Shown piece after piece: positions 8,383 to 16,258 of a DNA stretch of 64,000 nt (its first letter is position 1; each line of letters opens with the position of its first letter). The notes beneath the pieces were generated by a model. The model was not told where the DNA came from, ran no database searches, and saw only the letters and a list, made by a program, of their open reading frames with translations. A program made the position numbers and the translations under genes. Source of the stretch: Rugamonas sp. A1-17 (GTDB lineage Bacteria > Pseudomonadota > Gammaproteobacteria > Burkholderiales > Burkholderiaceae_D); contig JAJLPB010000003.1 of assembly GCA_025548565.1 (NCBI GenBank), positions 248,001 through 312,000 on the forward strand, given 5' to 3'.

Positions 8383-9395
8383 GTGGTCTTCTGGTCGTTG
8401 CGCAGAACGCCGTAGCGCAGGTCCTGCTGTTTGAGATAGCCGCGATAGGCCAGCGACATGCGGTCGCAGGCCACCGAGACTTCGGCGCCCGGTATCAAAG
8501 GCAGCCTGGCTGGGCTCTGGCTTTCGAGTATCGGCCGGTCCTGCAGGAAGATGGTGTCCTGGAACTGGCGCAGCTCGTCGTCGCCGGAGGTGAAGTCGTC
8601 CAGCGCCAGGATGATCCAGACGCGGGTGGTGGTTTCGGTCAGCGGTTGCAGCATCAGCGCGATGGCTTCGCGCACGCTGGCCGCCGGATGCTTGGTCAGC
8701 ACGGCGGTCAGCGGACGCACCACGCGGTAGGTGTATTCGATGTCGGCGCCGGCGGTGGCGGCCTTGCTGGCCTGCGGCTGCCATGCGCGGCATTGCTTGG
8801 CCCAGACGCCGCTGCCGTAATCGGCGTCGTCGAAGTTCTCGACGGTGTAGTTGTCGATGGCGGCCCGCTCCTGCACGCCCAATATGCCCTCGTGGACGAA
8901 GGCGAAATGCGCCATGTCGAGGAAGTTCTCGACGATGCGCGGCCCGCTGCTTTGCACGTCGTACGGTCCGCACCAGACCTTGCGCAAGGCTGCGTCGGAA
9001 AATTCGGGAAACGGCGGAGGCCTTGCCACGACTGGGTCGCCGAGGCAGACCCATACCAGGCCATAGCATTCCTGCACGCGGTAGGTGGCGACTTGCGCCT
9101 TCAGGTTGGCTTCGCCCAGCGCGGGCAGGGCGGGGATGTGCTTGCAGCGGCCTTCGGTGCCGAAGGTCCAACCGTGGTAGGCGCAGCGCAGCGTGTCGTT
9201 GTGTAGGGCGCCCGTCGACAGGCGGGTGCCGCGATGCGGACAGCGGTCCTCCCACGCGTGCAGCGCGCCGCCGCTGTCGCGCCACAGGGCGAGGCGCGTG
9301 TCCAGCAGGTCGGTGGCCGTGATCGCGCCGGCCGCGATCTCTTGCGAGAGCGCGACCGGGTGCCAGTCGTTCAACAGGACCGGATCAGAGCTCAC
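8379..9395 (-). CDS. Rieske non-heme iron oxygenase, HpxD-like (candidate hypoxanthine oxygenase)
   Basis: This 338-residue protein has an N-terminal Rieske centre (CPHRG ... CAYHGW, i.e. CxH and CxxH). The mononuclear iron site motif ENFLDMAHFAFVH follows, with Asp and the H-x4-H pair. Members of this superfamily hydroxylate or demethylate aromatic and heteroaromatic substrates with electrons from a reductase. In Klebsiella the purine pathway uses a Rieske enzyme (HpxD, with reductase HpxE) to convert hypoxanthine to xanthine. The position between a nucleoside-binding protein and a guanine-type deaminase makes a similar role attractive, but this is inference. It starts at GTG 9395, overlapping the upstream stop (GTGA). 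No reductase is adjacent. Confidence 0.78.
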   Translation of the reverse strand: MSSDPVLLNDWHPVALSQEIAAGAITATDLLDTRLALWRDSGGALHAWEDRCPHRGTRLSTGALHNDTLRCAYHGWTFGTEGRCKHIPALPALGEANLKAQVATYRVQECYGLVWVCLGDPVVARPPPFPEFSDAALRKVWCGPYDVQSSGPRIVENFLDMAHFAFVHEGILGVQERAAIDNYTVENFDDADYGSGVWAKQCRAWQPQASKAATAGADIEYTYRVVRPLTAVLTKHPAASVREAIALMLQPLTETTTRVWIILALDDFTSGDDELRQFQDTIFLQDRPILESQSPARLPLIPGAEVSVACDRMSLAYRGYLKQQDLRYGVLRNDQKTT

Positions 9396-10474
9396 TTCGG
9401 AATCGAGCCTTCCACGCCCTGCACGTAGAAGTTCATCGACAGCAGGTCCTTCACCGGCGCCGCCACGCCGGCGGCGTACTTGATGGCACCCGACTGGTCC
9501 TTGATCGGACCGGTGAACGGCGCGAAGGTGCCGGCGGTGAGCGCGGCCTTTTTCTCTTCGAACGCCTTGGCCGCATCGGCCGGCACCACGGCGTTCAGCG
9601 CCGACATCTTGACCATGCCTTCCTTCATGCCGCCGCGGTACTCGCCGGTTTTCCAGGTGCCGGCGATGACCGCCTTGGCGGTTTCGATATAGTAGGGAGC
9701 CCAGTTGTTGGTGGCCGCCGTCAGGTGCGCCTTCGGTGCGAACTTGGACATGTCCGAATCCCAGCCGAACGCGTACACGCCTTTTTCCTGCGCCACTTGC
9801 AGCGTGGCCGGCGAGTCGGTGTTCTGCGCCATCACATCCGCGCCTTGCGCCACCAGGGTTTCCGCCGCCTGGCGTTCCTTGGCCGGGTCATACCACGAGT
9901 TCACCCAGATCACCTTGGTCTTGACGCCGGGATTGACGCTCTGCGCGCCCAGCGTGAAGGCGTTGATGTTGCGGATCACCTCGGGCACGGGGAAGGAGGC
10001 GATGAAGCCCAGCGTCTTCGACTTGGTCATCTTGCCGGCGATGACGCCGTTCAGGTAGGCGCCTTCGTACAGGCGCGATTCGTAGGTGCCCAGGTTCTTG
10101 CCGGTCTTGAAGCCGGTGGCGTGCATGAACACCACGCCCGGCGTGGTCTTGGCGACTTTCTCGGTCGGGTTCATGTAGCCGAAGGAGGTGGTGAAAATCA
10201 GCTTGTTCCCTTCGGCCACCAGCTTGCGGATCACGCGCTCGGCGTCCGCGCCTTCCGGCACGTTCTCGACGTAGGTGGTCTTGACCTTGGCGCCGAGCTC
10301 CTTCTCCATCGCCAGGCGGGCCTGGTCGTGTGCGTAGGTCCAGCCGGCGTCGCCGACCGGGCCGACATAGACGAAGCCGATCTTCAACGGTTCCGCAGCG
10401 AACACGGAGGCGGACATGCCGATGGTGGCGGCGGCCAGTGCGGCCACGGCCAGTACTTTGCGACGATTGATCAT
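9392..10474 (-). CDS. BMP-family nucleoside/purine-binding periplasmic protein
   Basis: This 360-residue protein has a signal peptide ending VFA and the mature start AEPLKIGFVYVGPVGDAGW typical of BMP-family binding proteins. Other family blocks are FTTSFGYM, TGFKTGKNLGTYESRLYEGAYL and GWDSDMSKFAP. BMP proteins capture purine nucleosides or bases for ABC importers. The matching ATPase and two permeases are encoded divergently at 12.5-16.1 kb. It lies 24 bp downstream of the Tsx-like gene and overlaps the Rieske gene by 4 bp, so uptake and catabolism are co-expressed. Confidence 0.9.
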   Translation of the reverse strand: MINRRKVLAVAALAAATIGMSASVFAAEPLKIGFVYVGPVGDAGWTYAHDQARLAMEKELGAKVKTTYVENVPEGADAERVIRKLVAEGNKLIFTTSFGYMNPTEKVAKTTPGVVFMHATGFKTGKNLGTYESRLYEGAYLNGVIAGKMTKSKTLGFIASFPVPEVIRNINAFTLGAQSVNPGVKTKVIWVNSWYDPAKERQAAETLVAQGADVMAQNTDSPATLQVAQEKGVYAFGWDSDMSKFAPKAHLTAATNNWAPYYIETAKAVIAGTWKTGEYRGGMKEGMVKMSALNAVVPADAAKAFEEKKAALTAGTFAPFTGPIKDQSGAIKYAAGVAAPVKDLLSMNFYVQGVEGSIPK

Positions 10475-10498
10475 ACGGTTTCCTTTGATGGGCTGGGT

Positions 10499-11362
10499 TT
10501 AGAAGTGGTATTCGGCGCGGACCATCGGCGTCTTGGCCGTTGCTCCTGGGTTGTTGGTGTCCGGGTTGCCGAACTTGTTTTTCCAGAACTGGTACTCGAC
10601 GCCGACCTTGAAGGTGTTCTTCGGCGCGCTCACCACGGCGCTCATGTCGTACATGATCTGCATGTCGATGTTGGTTTCGCGCGCGGTGTCGCCGCCGAAT
10701 TCGTTCTTGCCCTTGGTGCCGATGAAGTTGGCGAAGCCTTCGAACGACAGCGGGATGCCGATATTGAACGGGATGCCCCATGCGGCGGTCAGCATCGGGT
10801 GGGTCTTGTAGGCGTAGCGCGGGGTGGCGGCGCCGGTGAAGGTGTTGAATGGCGCGTTGCTCTCCCACAGGGCGAGCAGGCTGACGTCGAGGAAGCCCGG
10901 CACGTCCATCATCAGCGTCGGGCCGGCGACGACCATGCGCTTCTTGGAGTTGTAGCCGGCGTCGGTCTTGCTGTTGAAATCGAAGCCCACCGTGGCGCCG
11001 ACGCCGCGCACCGGACCGAAGGCCCAGCTGTTGCCGGTGACTTTGCCCAGGTCCAGCGTGTGGCGGTACAGCGCGTACGCTTCATGCGCGCCGCTCTTGG
11101 CGCCGGCCGACGATGGGTCCACCTCCGACGACATCAGGAAGTCGACGCTGAAGAAGTTCTTGCCGTACTTGTAGCCGGAGACGCTGCTCAGGTTGACGAT
11201 GTTCTTGGTGATGTCCTTGTCGTTGAACGGCTCGGCGAACTTGGTGCCGTAGCGGTAGCTGAGCGAGGTGTCGCTCCAGTCGGCGGCGTGGGCGGCGCAG
11301 GCGCAGCAGGCGAGAAGGGCGAGAAGGGCGAAGGCGGTGCGGGAGGCGAGACGGGACATCAT
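10499..11362 (-). CDS. Tsx-like nucleoside-specific outer-membrane channel
   Basis: This 287-residue protein has a signal peptide ending AHA. The mature start WSDTSLSYRYGTKFAEPF and the C-terminal VRAEYHF (terminal Phe) are typical of OmpK/Tsx-type 12-strand beta-barrels. The DITKNIVNLSSVSGYKYG stretch also fits the family. It would let nucleosides cross the outer membrane for the BMP protein encoded next. Two ATGs are possible (11362 and 11359); GGAG gives better spacing to the second. The upstream gap holds a motif shared with the ABC operon promoter, see 11425-11441. Confidence 0.83.
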   Translation of the reverse strand: MMSRLASRTAFALLALLACCACAAHAADWSDTSLSYRYGTKFAEPFNDKDITKNIVNLSSVSGYKYGKNFFSVDFLMSSEVDPSSAGAKSGAHEAYALYRHTLDLGKVTGNSWAFGPVRGVGATVGFDFNSKTDAGYNSKKRMVVAGPTLMMDVPGFLDVSLLALWESNAPFNTFTGAATPRYAYKTHPMLTAAWGIPFNIGIPLSFEGFANFIGTKGKNEFGGDTARETNIDMQIMYDMSAVVSAPKNTFKVGVEYQFWKNKFGNPDTNNPGATAKTPMVRAEYHF

Positions 11363-11424
11363 GGAGCTCCATTCAGTGAGATTAAAGACGGCAAATGCGG
11401 AACGACGTGGTTTGTAATAACTTC

Positions 11425-11441
11425 TTTTGTATCCAATTCGT
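11425..11441 (+). promoter_or_regulatory. Candidate regulator site upstream of the Tsx-like operon
   Basis: TTTTGTATCCAATTCGT matches 15 of 17 positions of TTTTGTATTCAATTTGT at 12485-12501, upstream of the divergent ABC operon. An imperfect palindrome (GATTGGATTCAATC, 11449-11462) lies just beside it. A shared GntR-family site is the simplest reading. Confidence 0.45.
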
Positions 11442-11493
11442 TTTTGTGATTGGATTCAATCTCATTGACATCTCTAGCAATTCCCGGGCCAAG

Positions 11494-12246
11494 CTAGTAT
11501 CCGGATAGTGCCTCGGCCAGATTCACTTTTTTATCCTGCTCATGCAGGTGCAGGCGCGCTTCGATTTCCAGCAGGTGGTGTTCGATCAGGTGGACGGCTT
11601 CCTTGACCTTGCGCTGTTCGATCAGCGTGGCCAGGTCCTGGTGCTCGTCGTTCTCGCACATGGTGGCGCCGGGCGCCTCGTACAGCGCGATGATCAGCGA
11701 GCAGCGCGACACCAGCTCCGCCATGAAGCGCTGCAGCACCTGGTTGCCGGCCAGCTCCGCCAGCAGGATGTGAAACTCGCCGCCGAGGCGTATCCAGCCG
11801 GCGCGGTCGCCGGTGCGGCGGGCCTGGTCCTCGGCGTGCAGCGCGGCGCGGATCTGCTTGAGCGAGGCGGGCGTCGCGTTGCGTATCACCAGCGGCACGA
11901 TCTCGCGCTCGATGGCACGGCGGGCGGCGAAGATGTCGCGCGCTTCCTCCGGCGTGGGCGAGGCGATCACCGCGCCGCGATTGGGCCGCAGCTCGATGAT
12001 GTGATCGTGCGCCAGCCGCTGCAGCGCCTTGCGCACAGTAGTGCGGCTGACCTGATACAGCTCGCAGAAATCGGCTTCTCCCAGGTGGGTGCCGGGCGGA
12101 AGGCGGTGGCTCATGACGGCATTGACGACCGCGCGGTAGATGCGCAGGTCGACGGCGGTGGTCCCGCGCTTGATGGCGGCAGGCGCGTCCGCAACGACGG
12201 CCGCGGCGGCGGCCTTGCGAGGTTGGCGTTTGCCCTGTAATGGCAT
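11494..12246 (-). CDS. GntR-family (FCD) transcriptional regulator of the purine uptake locus
   Basis: This 250-residue protein has a winged helix around residues 35-100 (VSRTTVRKALQRLAHDHIIELRPNRGAVI is split across the recognition helix and wing). The C-terminal all-helical FCD ligand domain contains RRAIEREIVPLVI and an EFHILLAELAGN metal/ligand segment. FCD regulators typically respond to small carboxylate or catabolic intermediates. It lies between the Tsx-BMP operon and the divergent ABC operon, so it probably controls both. The ATG at 12246 has a GGAG site 9 bp upstream; a longer in-frame extension to 12372 lacks one. Confidence 0.86.
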   Translation of the reverse strand: MPLQGKRQPRKAAAAAVVADAPAAIKRGTTAVDLRIYRAVVNAVMSHRLPPGTHLGEADFCELYQVSRTTVRKALQRLAHDHIIELRPNRGAVIASPTPEEARDIFAARRAIEREIVPLVIRNATPASLKQIRAALHAEDQARRTGDRAGWIRLGGEFHILLAELAGNQVLQRFMAELVSRCSLIIALYEAPGATMCENDEHQDLATLIEQRKVKEAVHLIEHHLLEIEARLHLHEQDKKVNLAEALSGY

Positions 12247-12484
12247 TGATCGATTCTCCGTGAGGGTGGTGCTCACACTGCATAAAGCAGGAACCATGCT
12301 AACTACATCGTGTACAAAGCTGCGTTGAAGCTGTCTTGTATTGTGTACGAAAATACTTTGTTTTGTCCTCATTTTTGAGCGTCGCGCACATTTTTGGTGA
12401 AAAACTGTGTCATATTTAGTGCACTCTCCGGTCCAAAACAGAGCGTTTACGGCGGATCGCGTGTGGCATGCTAATTGCGTCTGT

Positions 12485-12501
12485 TTTTGTATTCAATTTG
12501 T
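12485..12501 (+). promoter_or_regulatory. Candidate regulator site upstream of the nucleoside ABC operon
   Basis: TTTTGTATTCAATTTGT resembles the site at 11425-11441 and is followed directly by ATACGA. It lies 20 bp before the ATPase start codon at 12522, a position suited to repression. Confidence 0.45.
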
Positions 12502-12521
12502 ATACGATGAGGGAAGCGCCG

Positions 12522-14063
12522 ATGACAGAGCCGCGCCTGAAGATGCTGGGCATCTCCAAGATTTACCCTTCCGTGGTGGCCAACGCCGCGGTCGACCTGA
12601 CCGTCATGCCGGGCGAGATCCACGCGGTTCTGGGCGAGAACGGCGCCGGCAAAAGCACGCTGATGAAGATCATCTACGGCGTGACCAAGCCGGATGAAGG
12701 CCAGATCATGTGGGAGGGGAAGCAGGTCGACATCCACTCGCCGCACGACGCGCGCAAGCTGGGCATCGGCATGGTGTTCCAGCACTTCGCGCTGTTCGAG
12801 ACGCTGACCGTGGCCGAGAACATCGCGCTGGCGCTGGACGAGAAGATCGCGCCGGCCGCGCTGGCGCCGCGCATCCGCGCCGTCTCCGAACAATACGGCC
12901 TGCCGCTGGATCCGCAACGGCTGGTGCACAGCATGTCGGTGGGCGAGCGACAGCGGGTGGAGATCGTGCGCTGCCTGCTGCAGTCGCCACGCCTGCTGAT
13001 CATGGACGAGCCGACCTCGGTGCTGACGCCGGACGCGGTGCTCAAGCTGTTCGAATCGCTGCGGCGCCTGGCCTCTGAAGGCGTCAGCATCCTGTATATC
13101 AGCCACAAGCTCGACGAGATCCAGTCCCTGTGCGACAAGGCCACCGTGCTGCGGAGCGGGCGCGTGTCCGGCACCGCCAACCCGAAGGAGGAAAGCGCCA
13201 AATCGCTGGCGGAGATGATGATCGGCCGCGAGCTGCCGGTGTGCGTACACAAGCCGCGCGAACCGGGCGAGGTGCTGCTGGCGCTTGAGCAGCTCAATGT
13301 GCGCAGCGAGGATCCATTCGGCACGCGGCTCAAGGACGTCTGCCTGGAGCTGCGCAGCGGCGAGATCGTCGGCATCGCCGGCATATCCGGCAACGGCCAG
13401 CAGGAGCTGTTGAAGGCCATCTCCGGCGAGCGCGCGCTGGCCGCCGGCAGCGGTGCGATCCGCCTGTGCGGCCAGGACGTGGGCAAGCTCGATGCCGCGC
13501 AACGGCGCCAGCTGGGGCTTGGTTTCGTGCCCGAGGAGCGGTTGGGACGGGGCGCCGCGCCCGACCTGTCGCTGGCCGATAACGCGCTGCTGACAGGCTA
13601 TCTGCCGGCGGCCAACACCGGCATGGTCAAGCGCGGGCTGATACAGCGCGGCGCGGTGCGCGAGTTCGCGCGCAAGGTGATCGAGCGCTTCAACGTCAAG
13701 TGCGGCAGCGAGCAGTCGGCGGCGGCCAGCCTTTCTGGCGGCAACCTGCAGAAGTTCATCGTCGGCCGCGAGATCGCGCTGGCGCCCAAGGTGATGGTGT
13801 TCGCGCAGCCCACGTGGGGCGTGGACATCGGCGCCGCCATGCTGATACGGCAGGCCATCATCGACATGCGCGACCAGGGCGTGGCGGTGCTGGTGTTGTC
13901 CGAGGAGCTGGACGAATTGTTCATGATGAGCGACCGCATCGCCGTGCTGGCGGATGGGCGCTTGTCGAAGGCGGTGCCGGCGGGCGGCACCAGCATCAAC
14001 CAGATCGGCGTGTGGATGAGCGGCGATTTCGATTACCAGGGAGCAGAACATGTCGCGGCTTGA
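12522..14063 (+). CDS. Nucleoside ABC importer, dual-domain ATPase
   Basis: This 513-residue protein contains two ABC cassettes. The first has Walker A GENGAGKST, signature SVGERQRVEI and Walker B LLIMDEPTS. The second cassette has a degenerate Walker A (GISGNGQQELL) but a signature LSGGNLQKFIVGRE. This arrangement, with a weak second site, is usual for BMP-linked purine nucleoside (NupA/YufO-like) and sugar ATPases. The ATG at 12522 has GAGGG upstream; two earlier in-frame ATGs lack a convincing site and one falls across the operator. It overlaps the first permease by 14 bp. Confidence 0.92.
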   Translation: MTEPRLKMLGISKIYPSVVANAAVDLTVMPGEIHAVLGENGAGKSTLMKIIYGVTKPDEGQIMWEGKQVDIHSPHDARKLGIGMVFQHFALFETLTVAENIALALDEKIAPAALAPRIRAVSEQYGLPLDPQRLVHSMSVGERQRVEIVRCLLQSPRLLIMDEPTSVLTPDAVLKLFESLRRLASEGVSILYISHKLDEIQSLCDKATVLRSGRVSGTANPKEESAKSLAEMMIGRELPVCVHKPREPGEVLLALEQLNVRSEDPFGTRLKDVCLELRSGEIVGIAGISGNGQQELLKAISGERALAAGSGAIRLCGQDVGKLDAAQRRQLGLGFVPEERLGRGAAPDLSLADNALLTGYLPAANTGMVKRGLIQRGAVREFARKVIERFNVKCGSEQSAAASLSGGNLQKFIVGREIALAPKVMVFAQPTWGVDIGAAMLIRQAIIDMRDQGVAVLVLSEELDELFMMSDRIAVLADGRLSKAVPAGGTSINQIGVWMSGDFDYQGAEHVAA

Positions 14064-15138
14064 ACAACGCCCGGAACCTTCGCGTTCGATGATGTTGGCG
14101 TCGCCGCTGATCGCGGCGGCGGCCATGCTGCTGACCGGCTCCGCGCTGTTCTTCTTCCTCGGACAGGAACCGCTGCATGCCTTCTACGTCTACTTCATCA
14201 AGCCGTGGACCACGCTGTACGGCGTCGGCGAGCTGCTGCTGAAGGCGACGCCGCTGATCCTGTGCGGCGTGGGCCTGGCGATCGGCTTCCGCGCCAACGT
14301 CGCCAACATCGGCGCCGACGGCCAGCTGACGGTGGGCGCGATCGCCGCCGGCGCGGTGGCGCTGTATTTCGACGAGGTGCAGGCGTGGTGGGTGCTGCCG
14401 CTGATGCTAGTGGCCGGCGCACTGGGGGGCATGCTGTGGGCCGCCATCCCCGCGCTGCTGCGCACGCGCTTCAACACCAGCGAGATTCTCGTGAGCCTGA
14501 TGCTGGTGTATGTGTCGTATCACTTGCTGAGCTATCTGGTGCACGGGCCGATGCGCGATCCGGCCGGCTTCAATTTCCCGCAGTCGAAGATGTTCAGCGA
14601 CTCGGCCACCTTGCCGCTGCTGGTGGAGGGCTTGCGGGTGAACGCGGCCTTCATCCTGTCGCTGCTGGCGGCGGTGGCGGCCTGGTTCTTCTGCAAGCAC
14701 ACCTTCGCCGGCTACCGCATGCAGGTGAGCGGCATGGCGCCGGCCGCCGCGCTGTACGCCGGCTTCAGCGAGCCGCGCAACGTGTGGCTGGCCTTCATGG
14801 TCAGCGGCGCCTTGTCCGGCATCGCTGGCGTGGGCGAGGTGGCCGGGCCGCTGGGGCAGATGCAGCCGTCGGTGTCGGCGGGCTATGGCTTCGCGGCCAT
14901 CATCGTCGCGTATGTCGGACGTCTGCATCCGCTGGGCGTGGTGCTGTCGGCGTTGCTGATGTCGCTGCTGTACATCGGCGGCGAGACGGCGCAGATCGAA
15001 CTGCAGGTGCCATCGGCGATCACCGGCATGTTCCAGGGCCTGCTGCTGTTTTACCTGCTGGCCGCGGACCTGTTCATCCACTATCGTTTCAAGCCGCGCG
15101 CGCGGCACCTGCCTGTCACCGTTGGAGAAACCGCATGA
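14050..15138 (+). CDS. Nucleoside ABC importer permease 1
   Basis: This 362-residue membrane protein has about nine hydrophobic segments. It matches the BPD_transp_2 family with GVGLAIGFRANVANIGADGQLTVGA split across helices 2-3, and SGALSGIAGVGEVAGPLG later. It forms half of the transmembrane pore for purine nucleosides. The start overlaps the ATPase stop by 14 bp and the end overlaps permease 2 (ATGA), so the three genes form one tightly coupled operon. Confidence 0.92.
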   Translation: MSRLEQRPEPSRSMMLASPLIAAAAMLLTGSALFFFLGQEPLHAFYVYFIKPWTTLYGVGELLLKATPLILCGVGLAIGFRANVANIGADGQLTVGAIAAGAVALYFDEVQAWWVLPLMLVAGALGGMLWAAIPALLRTRFNTSEILVSLMLVYVSYHLLSYLVHGPMRDPAGFNFPQSKMFSDSATLPLLVEGLRVNAAFILSLLAAVAAWFFCKHTFAGYRMQVSGMAPAAALYAGFSEPRNVWLAFMVSGALSGIAGVGEVAGPLGQMQPSVSAGYGFAAIIVAYVGRLHPLGVVLSALLMSLLYIGGETAQIELQVPSAITGMFQGLLLFYLLAADLFIHYRFKPRARHLPVTVGETA

Positions 15139-16061
15139 TCAGCACCGAACTGTTAATCGCCTTCCTCGCCAGCACGGCGGGTGCCGCCACCCCGCTGGTG
15201 GTGGCCTCGATGGGCGAACTGGTGACCGAGCGTTCCGGCGTGCTCAATCTGGGCATGGAGGGCATGATGCTGGTCGGCGCCGTGGTGGGCTTCGGCGTCA
15301 CGCTGGGCACGGGGCAGATGTGGCTTGGCTTGCTGGCCGCGATGGTGGCGGGGATGCTGATGTCGCTGATCTTCGGCTTCCTGGTGCTGACGCTGCAGAC
15401 CAACCAGGTGGCCACAGGATTGGCGCTGACCTTGTTCGGCATCGGCCTGTCGGCCTTCATGGGGCGCGGGCTGGTGGGGCAGACGGTGGAGCCGATGCCG
15501 CACCTGCATTTTCCGCTGCTGTCCGATTTGCCGTTCGTGGGGCCGCTGCTGTTCCGTTTTGACGCGATGGTGTACGGCTCGGTGGCGCTGGTGCTGCTGG
15601 TCGGCTGGGTGCTGGCGCGCACGCGGCTTGGGCTGGTGATACGCGCGGTGGGCGAGTCGCCGCACAGCGCGCATGCGATCGGCTTTCCGGTGATCGGCCT
15701 GCGTTACGGCACGGTGCTGTTCGGCGGTGCCATGGCCGGCCTGGGCGGCGCCTACCTGTCGCTGGCGCTGACGCCGATGTGGGTCGAGGGCATGACGGCG
15801 GGACGCGGCTGGATCGCGCTGGCGCAGGTGGTGTTCGCGACGTGGAAGCCGCGCGGCGTGATGGTGGGCGCGTATCTGTTCGGCGGCGTGACGGTGCTGC
15901 AGTTCCACGGGCAGGGCATGGGGCTGGACATTCCGTCGGAGTTCCTGTCGATGTTGCCCTATCTTGCCACGATCGTGGTGCTGGTGATTATTTGCCGGAA
16001 CCCGCAGACCATCTTGCTGAATAAGCCCATGTCTTTGGGGCAGAATTTCAAGCCGGACTGA
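15135..16061 (+). CDS. Nucleoside ABC importer permease 2
   Basis: This 308-residue protein is mostly hydrophobic and matches the second BPD_transp_2 permease of BMP-type importers. It contains TERSGVLNLGMEGMM near the N-terminus, RAVGESPHSAHAIG in the cytoplasmic loop, and GGAMAGLGGAYLSLA. It pairs with permease 1 to form the import channel. The ATG overlaps the TGA of permease 1. No further gene follows on this strand for 197 bp, so it ends the operon. Confidence 0.92.
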   Translation: MISTELLIAFLASTAGAATPLVVASMGELVTERSGVLNLGMEGMMLVGAVVGFGVTLGTGQMWLGLLAAMVAGMLMSLIFGFLVLTLQTNQVATGLALTLFGIGLSAFMGRGLVGQTVEPMPHLHFPLLSDLPFVGPLLFRFDAMVYGSVALVLLVGWVLARTRLGLVIRAVGESPHSAHAIGFPVIGLRYGTVLFGGAMAGLGGAYLSLALTPMWVEGMTAGRGWIALAQVVFATWKPRGVMVGAYLFGGVTVLQFHGQGMGLDIPSEFLSMLPYLATIVVLVIICRNPQTILLNKPMSLGQNFKPD

Positions 16062-16258
16062 AGCTGTTGCTTCCGCATTTCGACCATCTGTTCCAGGTCA
16101 AGAAACGTATGGTATCAACCCGCGATAAGGTTCATTGTTGAAATTATTTGCCATAATGCTGCTAAATCCCTTATCCTGAAGTTGTTGGCTTGAGCCAATG
16201 GCGCTCCCCAAAACACGGCACGCCCTTTTCGTCTGTATAAAAACAAAAAGGAGTCGCC

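Noticed and set aside
13380..13430. Broken second cassette of the nucleoside ABC ATPase
   Set aside because: A degenerate second Walker A is normal for this transporter family, so it is not treated as a mutation.
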